This document shows positions 45,766 to 64,000 of a stretch of DNA of 64,000 nucleotides, piece by piece. The notes beneath the pieces are model-generated. The model was not told the origin of the DNA. It saw nothing but the letters and a program-made list of their open reading frames with translations, and made no database searches. The translations under genes and the position numbers were made by a program. Origin of the DNA: Bugula neritina (Eukaryota > Bryozoa > Gymnolaemata > Cheilostomatida > Bugulidae); contig OZ037771.1 of assembly GCA_964035545.1 (NCBI GenBank), positions 5,264,628-5,328,627 on the forward strand, in the 5' to 3' direction. Position 1 is the stretch's first letter, and each line of letters opens with the position of its first letter.

Positions 45766-48700
45766 ATCTTTAAGGATGGCTCTAAACTGATCATAAGCAA
45801 TGTCTACATCATCGTTGACAATTTTATAATCATATGCTCCATCAAGGCGAGCTGTAATGTGTATAAAGCACATCACAATATTATAAACAATAATAACAGC
45901 AAGCAGCACCAAAGGTCAACGTAGTCAGTGTGGTGTGTAATATACTACAATACTTATACAGACACATTAATTTCCTTCATTCTAAAGTAACATTAACCTC
46001 AAACTATGGAACTGAATGAACCGAAAACTCACAATACTCCATTTCTCTCTTGGCAATTTCAAGCCTTCTTTGCAAGCTTTCCTCTGTCTCGGTTCCACGT
46101 CCTTTTAGCCTTGCCTCCTTCAAAACAAGCCACATAGATATGTATAGGAGATGTATTCTAGCACAATATGTGTTGGGATAATAGTAGCAGATGTGTTGAC
46201 ATCAAAGTTGATTATGTTTCAACACTATGGTACAATATGTGTCAACACTATGGTACAATATGTGTCAACACTATGGTACAATATGTGTCAACACTATGGT
46301 ACAATATGTGTCAACACTATGGTACAATATGTGTCAACACTATGGTACAATATGTGTCAACACTATGGTACAATATGTGTCAACACTATGGTACAATATG
46401 TGTCGACATTAGAAAAAATATGTGTCAACACCATAGTGCAGAGGATTGAAATGTGGACTGTTATAAAAGTAGAACTTTTAAAGTTGGTGAGAGCAGAGAG
46501 TGGGTTAAAATAATTCAGATTAATCAAATTACAATTGAAATACATAAAAAATCTAACAAAAGGAAAAGCTAGTACTTGATGGTTTGAACATGGAAATGCT
46601 ACAGAGAGCAGGAAATCTAAGACTGCCTACAATGTGCCTACGCTGAACAAGTGCCAACAGTTCACTTACCAGTGCAGCAAGGCTGGGTGGTTCAATGAAA
46701 ATATACAATGGGTTGAGAGTTGTCTTCTTAATACTCTTTACTCCTTCACTGTCAATATCTAGTATGCAGATTTTACCTAATTTGGTGACAGTTTCCACAG
46801 CAGCTATACTGTAATAGAACAGTGTAAATATTACATAATGTAATAGCACAGTGTAATATATCAGATACTGTAATAGCACAGTGTAATATATCACATACAG
46901 TAATATTACAGAGTAATACATCACATACTGTATTACGTTCATAAAATAGAATCAAGATTCAATATTTCTTATTAAATAATTCAAGTTTAAGAACATGGAA
47001 TGCCTGCAAGATAGGTTTTCAAGTTGACTCAACAATGCAATGGTTTGACTGGAATGAATGATTCAAGAATCTTGAGTCAGCAAATATTACTTAAAACATG
47101 ATTAAGCGCACAAGTTGAGAAGGAGTAGGCTAGTTACCATTTCAAGTCTCACTCAAAAGATACTCCAAGAAATGTTAATGTAACATACTGGTATTTATTA
47201 GGTAAATATTATGTGACGATTTACAAGGTTTCACTATACCCAATATTATGCCATTTTATTATGTAGGAAAAGTAGCAAAACATCATGACAGGATGTATCA
47301 AAGTTTGAAGGTAATGAGAATCTGGTTTTTTATGAGTTCAATTAAAATTCCTTGTTGTTTTCATATATGGATAAATATAGTACAGGGGGAGAGGAAGGAT
47401 GTCCCCATCCTGATAAACAACACCAGTATTATGAGACAGCAAACACAAACACCTGAACTGTATGAAAACAAAGTAAGAGTTCATTTGCAGTTTGGTGAAA
47501 GCGAAGTGTTGAAAGAATGGTATTTGATGCACAAATTAAACATTAGATTCTCATTTTAATAAATGTTTGAACAAAATTAAAATATAGGAGATAAAATTTA
47601 GTTCACAGTTTTTTATACACAAAAATCTTTGAAAGGCAAAACATAATTTGTAATAATATTTTTACGATTTGAGTTAAACCTTCAGGCACTTTCCCTGTAA
47701 TTTGCTAAAATAGGCTATACAACTATTCCACATAGAAGTTGACTATATGCACTGCTACAGCAATCAGCTAGAATCTCACAGCACTAACCAGCATTTTACT
47801 AACGCTTCCTTGAACAACTTAGATATATATAGATAATACAGTCAAGTTTACTGGTCAATATAGTCACCAATCGCATACCTCGTACCATACAGGTTCTTGG
47901 AATACTCAGCTGTCTCTATAAACTCATTGTTAGCTATAGCCTTCTCCATGTCTGGGCGACTCACAAAATGGTAATCTATAAACCACAATGGAAGTCGATT
48001 GCATGACTAACAATATAAGCATACAGAGTCCCATACAAACCTCAGTAAATTAATTTACTTCTTTGAATTTAGTTTTGCTGTATTAGAGACGTGTAATTGC
48101 TTTTACTTGGGTATCCCAGCTAACAAAATATATCAATACAGACATTTAGGAGTTACAACACGTACCAACAGCATCCTGTTCGCCTGGCCGCGGCTGCCGG
48201 GTGGTGTGGGACACACTGAAACCAAAAGCTCCGGGATACTCCTTCATAATACGTTTGAGGAACGTGCTTTTACCTGAGCCCGAGGGACCACTGATGACTA
48301 CAGGACGGGGCATTGTAGATACGTACCGTTTAGCACAGCGTGTAGCAAAACCAGATAGGTAACCTGCAAAGCACCCAGTAAAGATTGTGCTAGGTAAAAT
48401 CATACAATACTGTAACCTGATGTAGGTTCTTGTACAGCAGATTTGAGTAAACCATTGAACAATGGTTTGAAGTCTGGTTAGGTTTTTCTAAACTTGAATT
48501 ACAAAAAATTCAAACTTTTCTGCTCGTTAAAAATGCAACTTTGTAAAAAAACCACAATCACAAATAAAAACTTAATTTAGAATCTATAATGAAAAGAAAT
48601 AGAGTTACAGGGTGACCAGAGTTATGACAATTCCAATGATAACCTTTTTCAGTTTAAAAGTTTGTATTCTATAGTTTTCAGCAGAGCAAAAATTGAAAAT

Positions 48701-49639
48701 TCAACAGCCCCAGCAAAGAGAGATCAAGATACAATATTCGTAGAAAGCCTCTAACTTTAGCAGAGAGATAAACTTAGTACATACTCTAGCTAGTAGAAGA
48801 TGATCCCAACCTTTCAGTATCACAAGGCATAAAACTAATAAACAGAAATTAGTTGAGTGAATAGAAATTAGTGAAGAGTATAAAAGCTAGTGATGTGTAG
48901 TGTGAATTAGGAAGAATGATTCTTAGTTATGATGATATGGGCAAAACCTACCAGGGGATATGAGAGAAAGAATTTATACTATCTCAAAAGATGAAGTCAC
49001 TTGCCACTCTACTAAATACTAAAACCAGCTGCTTATATACTATACATTTAGCTGTCTTCCTACAGCAGCATAGCCTGTGTACTAAGCAAGTGTGTTGTGA
49101 AAAGTTATACCAATATACATCCTCTTAGTATACACATTGAGGTTATAGAACAAGGATAGAAGATGGTTTATAATTCGTAATAACATTGTAGCTGATATTA
49201 ACACAGATGTTTAGTGGCTTAGGACGTGTTTGATTGGTCAGGCTATTCTTACTACACCTTTAATAGCTATAGCAACTTCATATAGAATTGTAAAATGCTC
49301 ATCAAATAAAATGCTTCAGTATTTAAAATTGAAATATAAGATATAGAAATGTAGAATAACCCAGCCAAGACAATGGAATGGATTTGATACAAGATCTTAC
49401 AGCAAAACCTCTTCACAATATCTGATGAAGCCTATTGACTAGCTCAACAAATTAAATGCATAAATACCACATGAAACACTACTTTGTGTAAGTTGGTAAA
49501 TAGTTCAGGACACACCAGGTATTTCACATACTTATTGAAATGTGTAGATAACATGTAGTGATAGATTTGCCCAACAACAGTATAGGAATATATACAGTGA
49601 GTCTGTAAATAATAAATTATTACCTGTGACTTTCAACAT
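45766..49639 (-). CDS. GUK1: Guanylate kinase with a predicted mitochondrial leader
   Basis: Exons on the minus strand: 49624-49639 (start), 48166-48363, 47879-47975, 46670-46808, 46033-46117, 45766-45851; 207 codons, all phases agree. Catalyses ATP + GMP to ADP + GDP. P-loop [12 protein letters not shown]-binding [11 protein letters not shown] and DYHFV, NNEFIE and YGTRYS, the D-x-D strand [10 protein letters not shown], the PP motif IFIEPPS, the lid arginines ([14 protein letters not shown]) and the late strand YKIVND. The first exon ATG has an in-frame TGA just upstream and yields [20 protein letters not shown], basic and free of acidic residues, like a mitochondrial presequence. Met23 matches the usual cytosolic start. 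About 12 C-terminal residues of the family are not covered; exon 42489-42591 (phase 0, LYRAEEVIKER) or a tiny exon at 43079-43096 could supply them. Confidence 0.9.
46219..46408. repeat. 23-bp tandem repeat in a guanylate kinase intron
   Basis: Eight nearly identical units of CAACACTATGGTACAATAT plus GTGT. Because 23 is not a multiple of three, all three frames give the same repeating peptide; none is a gene. Confidence 0.93.
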
Positions 49640-49867
49640 CCAAAGCAATCACTTGATTGGCAAGTAGATCTCTAAAATTTGTAGAGCAAAGCAATCGTAA
49701 ACATTTAAATTAGTTGAGTGCTACAGTCATATTTTAGCTCTAATATGATAAAACTGAAACCAACCAAGACTTTTGCTCTTCAAATGCTTCTCTATGATAA
49801 ACAAGATAGCTACCTACACTTGCAATGTTAACAGTGAATAGAACAACCATGTTAGTCAATCAATCAC

Positions 49868-49917
49868 ACTTGAGGAATGCGCTCTCACCGGAGCCCAAAG
49901 GACCACCGATAATAATA
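49868..49917 (-). pseudogene. Decayed copy of the guanylate kinase P-loop exon
   Basis: On the minus strand it reads GGTGGTCCTTTGGGCTCCGG then TGAGAGCGCATTCCTCAAG, matching the true exon (GGTCCCTCGGGCTCAGG then TAAAAGCACGTTCCTCAA) at most positions. The peptide would be GGPLGSGESAFLK, so the catalytic P-loop lysine is Glu. Similarity stops abruptly on both sides, and it lies about 200 bases upstream of the guanylate kinase first exon. Confidence 0.7.
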
Positions 49918-50509
49918 AGCTTTATGCATATAATAAGTTGAATATATTAAAAATTCCTTTATATGTACACTTCCAATATCCCAAGGCATGTAGCATAAAC
50001 TAAGTGCTTTAGGTTGAAGCAATCAATTGTATATTCATTAGCTACATTTCTGCATAATATAATAGAGCAGGCCACTTTATAACTGTTAGAATTCTGGGCA
50101 AGATTTTCCTGCAAATTCCATACGTATAATGTGGAAGTTATGCTTTTTACTTAACTGCTAAATCATACAATAAAGTAAATTCATAATTAAAACACTTGAA
50201 ATATTTGCCATAAGGAGTTTTCATGAAGTGTAGGTTTTAAAACCAACGTGGATCTTGCTTGAATAATAAATTCGCAAAGTATATAACTTATATTATTAGT
50301 TTCATAAATACAACTGTTATAAGGCCCAATTAGCTGAGTGTTCCATTACATGTTTTTTAGAGATCACATATAAATATTATAAATTTACTTATTATGATAA
50401 GCAGGATTTGCTATGCTTTGTCTGTGCAACAAGGTTTAGCTGTATTAGCCTTACGTATTTGGATAGAAATAAAAGTCTTAAATATAATAATACTGCAACC
50501 TTTATAGCT

Positions 50510-51180
50510 TTTTGCAGAATTAGTTTTAGTTATAGTTATATTTACTCATAATGGTAATATTAATTATAGCTATATTCATAGCAATAAGGATAGTTAATAG
50601 TTACTACTTATTACTATTAGTAACTAGTAATAAATTTACTTATAGTTATACAGTACAACTTATACTTATAGTATAAATATAGTAATAGTTTATAAATATA
50701 AGTATGAATAACTTATTATATTTATAATTATATCATTATTTAAAATCACTATAATGATCATTATCATAATTAGTATATGTGATTAAGTCTAATTATAATT
50801 ACTATTAGTACTAAACTTAGTAATAGTATTACTATTAGACTTAGTATTATTATTAAAAATTTACATTAGATTAACAAAATTACTAATACTAATACTAATA
50901 GTAATACTTATTACTAAATCTAATATTATTAGTCTTACTCTTAGAATTAGTAAATAACGGTAGCAACAACACTAACAGTATGAGCATGAGATTGAGTGAC
51001 TCGAAGTCGGTAAGTGTAACACTAACTGTGAGCCATAAGCCTAAGGATACCCATTGTCCATTAGATTCAGCAGTAGACTTAGTCTTAGACTTAGAGTTAG
51101 TCATTGACTCACTATGGATTTTCATTTTGAAACACATTTTCATACTGATACTAATATTGATACTTATAGTCATAGCCTAA
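50510..51180. repeat. Degenerate short-motif DNA
   Basis: TAGTTATAGTTATA, AGTAATAGTATTACTATTAG and CATACTGATACTAATATTG variants, the same style as the blocks around the retrotransposon. Open frames here are repeat by-products. Confidence 0.55.
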
Positions 51181-51679
51181 TCCAGTGCCAGACTTAATTG
51201 AGACTAAAGTTTAAACCTTCATTTTGGTTTTATTTTATTAATATTTAATTTTATTTTATGTGAGTGCGACTGTGTTGCACTTGCTGCCTGTAGTGTTGAG
51301 TGCTACTCACACATTTAGATTTATAATTTATTACTCAGTCTACTGTAAGTGTAAACCATACTGATATTGACTACTAGTTCGACAACTGATATAAAAATAA
51401 TGTCTTACTTCAAAAATTTTATAACTGTACCTTTGTCACAGACTCGCAGTGTGAGTGTGACTGAGTTTAAAACTAAAAGTAAATGTGGTGCCGTAGGCAC
51501 TGACCGTGCTGGGTGGCAGCGAACCATTCTGCCTCATTGGTACGGTTTTTCACTTGTCGTTATAGATGTGTCCAAATTTCGTGCATCCACGGATCTAATG
51601 CTATGAAAACTCATGAAAGTACACGCATCCCGCTATTCAAACAGGACAGAGCGGAGATGGGTGTGGAAAAGTACATGGT

Positions 51680-51821
51680 CTTATAAGCGGCTCCAAGTTA
51701 GGGGTGACTAAGTGCAATAGTTTGTGATTGGGGGTATAAACTGGAACTTGGAACCCCAACTCCACACTCGGAAACCGCAAACTACTGCACTCAGTCACCC
51801 CCAACTCGGAGCTGCTTTTGG
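51680..51821. mobile_element. Foldback MITE family A, copy 2
   Basis: Left arm AAGCGGCTCCAAGTTAGGGG plus TGACTAAGTGCAATAGTTTG pairs with right arm CAAACTACTGCACTCAGTCA plus CCCCCAACTCGGAGCTGCTT. It shares arms with the copy at 41240-41394; the loop differs. Confidence 0.78.
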
Positions 51822-54800
51822 AACCATTCAAAGTACATATCATAATTCATATCACTCTGGGTTTATTTTAATTCACTGTGAATAGTATAAACAGTGCTTG
51901 AGCACAGAAACAGCTAGCCATTTTTTGCCTATTGTAGACCACTGGACTAGGCGATATTATTGGATTATTCAGCTTGCCGGAACCAAACCTTGTTGAGTAG
52001 GTATTTGAAAAATATAACAACTTCTCCTAAAATAATATATTATTGTTTGTTAATGCTGTTCATAGTTATGATAAATGACAATTTCTGATAAGTATACCTT
52101 CTATTAATAATATAACTAGTCTTTCAAGTTTTTAGTTGTGGTTCTGCCGTGTGCTAGCAATTAGTTTGGTAATTCAGTCATAGGTATGTTTAAAGGCTAT
52201 GTTTGATGCATAGAATATTGTGGGTACATGCGGGTCCCACAGATGAGCCTGTAAAACTCTAGGAACAGTAGTGGACTAGTAGTAAACTACATAATACTAT
52301 GTTAACTTTCTTTATGGCCTATATAAATCTACTATGTTTACTCCAATAGTTTGTTGTAGGCTAACTGTCCATTTTGAGGTTTTGATGGGTTTAATCTTCC
52401 TTATTTTCTGCTACTAGCATAATAATTATGTTTAATCAAAGAAATAGGATGCTAGTCTTAATTACATAGTTGATAACTGGTAGTAAATATATTCCACCAT
52501 AAATGGTGTAGTTTAGATGACAATCAATTTATCTACTAGGTGCTGGTTATAATCAACATTTATTTAACAAGAATCTGAAGTGAATTTTTGTTGTTTTCAT
52601 TTCTAAATATATGATTTATCAATTAATATGTTGTAGTCTAGCGGATGGTGCCTCCAATAGAAAAGACAGAGAGAAAACAAGCTATTTCATATAAGATCGT
52701 AAGCTGATTATAATGACTAAGTAATAATTACATATTAACACTCAAAAATTTTTATGAACTCAAATAAATTTGTAGGAGTTGGAATTTGGCAAAACATCAA
52801 ATATGGCAAATGCAGGGCCCTGCCTTTGTATGAGAAAAAGAGTAAAATAATGGAAATTGCACAAACGTATTATCAAAAATTGTCAATACACCTACTGAAT
52901 TTTACAGTAAAATAGAAAAATTTATGTTACTGAGTTTTTATGTTGTTGAGTTATTATGTTGCAGTGCGACGAATAACGAAGATGTTATATGCATCAAGGC
53001 TAGTGTAAATTGAGAAGACGCACTCCTCCCAATGCTCAATGTATTAAGAGAATGCAAAAAATGACAGTGGTTGTAAGAACTTTTGTGATAAGAAAGTCAA
53101 AGATAAGCTATATGTTGGAGTTGCTGAGCTCAAACCCAATAATATCTATTAAAGTGAAATTGGCCATTATATAAACAAGCTGCACCAACCATTTGATTTT
53201 TCTAAAACATTGTATACATGAGTATCAGCTTGTTTTTATGCAATAAACTCATACTTCACAAAATTGTACTCGCATATGATGTATATGTATATGTATATGT
53301 ATATCATTATCAAAATTTTTTATAGAAAATAAAACAATAAAACTACTATGCTATGGCTAAAAGGCTGTTTTATGCTATTTTATTTACTTTATCAAATTTT
53401 TAAATACAGTTTCATAAATAATCATATGCATATAATTATTCCTATGCTACAATATAAATTATATTTCATATTTACTTCAAATATGAAAAGGTAAAAAATG
53501 CGCAGCTGATATGACAAAAATATCAATCATAAAGCTGAAACTTGAATATGAAAAATTAGTTATTATAAACACTGAAAGAGTAGCAAATGAATTTAGATCC
53601 AATAGAAACTGCACCCTGTTACATATATTATACATATACTTGTATATTGAATCTGCAGTTGATTGAAATATTAAATGATGTATCGAATTTTATTTAAGGA
53701 ATAAATACTTACTAAAATAAATATATCATCAATGAAACCATAAGCAAATTTATTTATATGTGGAAGAGCTTACAAACATAAGCAAATTGACATGCAATAA
53801 GCATGAAGTAAAATGTGAAGTTTGCGCATGTACATCATCAAAACATATATGTGTAAGATAACATTACATCTAACCAAAATAATTTGTAATTTGAAAAATT
53901 GAAAGTTATGCAAACTGGAAAGCTCTTTCAAGTATTTTAATTTTTATTTGTCTTTCAGGTGTCACTACGGATAGTAGCTAGTCCAATGAGTGATTCAAAA
54001 TGTTGAACTCATTTAGTGAAACATATTATTTTTAAATAGTAGGCAATTAGTCCATTAAAATAGACTTGCTTAATTTGGACAGTCTAGATTTCTCTTACAT
54101 TCAAATATCATGTCATGCGCTCTACTTGCTGTCACCATTTCTCTCTATCCCTTTCCCCCTCCCCCTTCCCCTCTCCCCTATTAATTCTATAACAAAATAA
54201 AACTACACAATTTTGACTTTACTATATTTGATACTGTAACAGAGTCACTGAATCTATAACCATCCAACACTTGTTAAAATTTTTTTAAGAATGCATAATA
54301 TAGTACATTGTTTATTTTGCCATTTTATAATTATGCATTAATTACTTTGTTGTATTGTGCATGTATTATATGTGTTCATACACCATTCTCCAAATATATG
54401 CCGTTGCTCCAATGTATACCAGAAAATATCTCTAAAAATTTCAGAGATAGAAACTAGCAAGCATTGATGTATATTACAGTGATTGATCTTTTAAATAATA
54501 ACTGTGATATTGTAGCCACTGAACTGAAACTATAACTTATAGCTCAATGATTATAACATCATTTCGGTCTTTGCATATGGGGGGATAACTCTATAGCAAA
54601 GACTACAGCTTCAAAAGTTTTATTAGGAGATAAAATAACACAGGAGTTGTCTTCTATATCTTGTATCGGTTCTAACCTCAATGTACATTCCATTGAACAT
54701 GACGTCATTGAGGAATGCGGCTAATCAGGTAAATATGAGGCCTCAAAAGGGGTTTTTTTATTTTGTTTGAACGATACATTTTGTAATTGCTCAACTCTAT

Positions 54801-54918
54801 AATAATTTTTAAAATTCTTTTGAAGAAATTAAAAAACTTTACTAAAAACAATAAAAATAGTACAAAACTAATTTTTTTAAATGAAACAAATTAATTATTT
54901 TCTCCCTCTTTTGCCCCT

Positions 54919-54928
54919 ATCCAATCAG
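54919..54928 (+). promoter_or_regulatory. CCAAT box in the presumed Kibra promoter
   Basis: ATCCAATCAG, a good NF-Y-type CCAAT box, about 130 bases upstream of the Kibra start codon. No TATA box was found. Function is inferred from position. Confidence 0.4.
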
Positions 54929-54973
54929 TTGTAAACGTTTATAGAAAATGGTGGCTTTAGTTGTTAGTAATAG

Positions 54974-63889
<8,916 letters not shown>

Positions 63890-64000
63890 GTGAGTGTGTG
63901 CCCCCCTTAGTCCTGTTTCCAGTGGCTTCGTCGCCCTTGATACCATATTTGAGGGCAGCTGTAATCCAACCCCAGTGTAAGCTGCAGTTCAACCAATGGT

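Noticed and set aside
46151-46513. Open frames with a repeating [12 protein letters not shown]-type peptide
   Set aside because: The 23-bp tandem repeat yields the same peptide in all three frames; it lies in a guanylate kinase intron on the opposite strand.

Overview
The window is nuclear DNA of an animal. It is AT-rich, its host genes are cut into short exons with GT-AG introns, and it carries LINE, SINE, MITE and LTR elements. The gene set (TTC14, a mucolipin TRP channel, guanylate kinase, Kibra/WWC) is metazoan. The introns and repeat style fit an invertebrate, perhaps a lophotrochozoan, but the phylum is a guess. All calls come from reading translations and splice signals by eye; no search was run.

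Layout: (1) about 0.2-8.9 kb, minus strand: a TTC14-like gene with an S1 domain, TPRs and an RS-rich tail, 17 phase-consistent coding exons. (2) 8.9-15.0 kb: repeat-rich intergenic DNA with a tRNA-derived SINE, two LINE 3' fragments, a possible solo LTR and degenerate hexamer-type simple DNA. (3) 15,001-22,444: a structurally intact Ty3/gypsy-type retrotransposon with identical 304-bp LTRs, a 4-bp target duplication, a tRNA-Leu-type primer site, gag, pol in the -1 frame, and a third ORF encoding a C2H2 zinc-finger/coiled-coil protein where other elements may carry env. (4) 23.4-29.3 kb, plus strand: a nine-exon, five-finger C2H2 protein that I cannot name. (5) 30.6-42.5 kb, minus strand: a mucolipin (TRPML) channel, convergent with the zinc-finger gene, its introns loaded with MITEs and tandem repeats. 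(6) 45.8-49.6 kb, minus strand: guanylate kinase with a likely mitochondrial leader on a separate first exon. (7) 55.05 kb to the end, plus strand: the 5' part of Kibra/WWC (two WW domains, then coiled coils), running off the window; one intron holds a 1.3-kb 38-bp minisatellite.

The host genes do not form a pathway. The most notable items are the third ORF of the retrotransposon, its textbook-like -1 frameshift signal, and the reading-frame-compatible exon chain linking guanylate kinase to the mucolipin gene, which leaves open a fused transcript. Other notable items are a decayed P-loop exon copy upstream of guanylate kinase, the mitochondrial-leader exon, and two foldback MITE families plus one SINE family with several copies each in the window.
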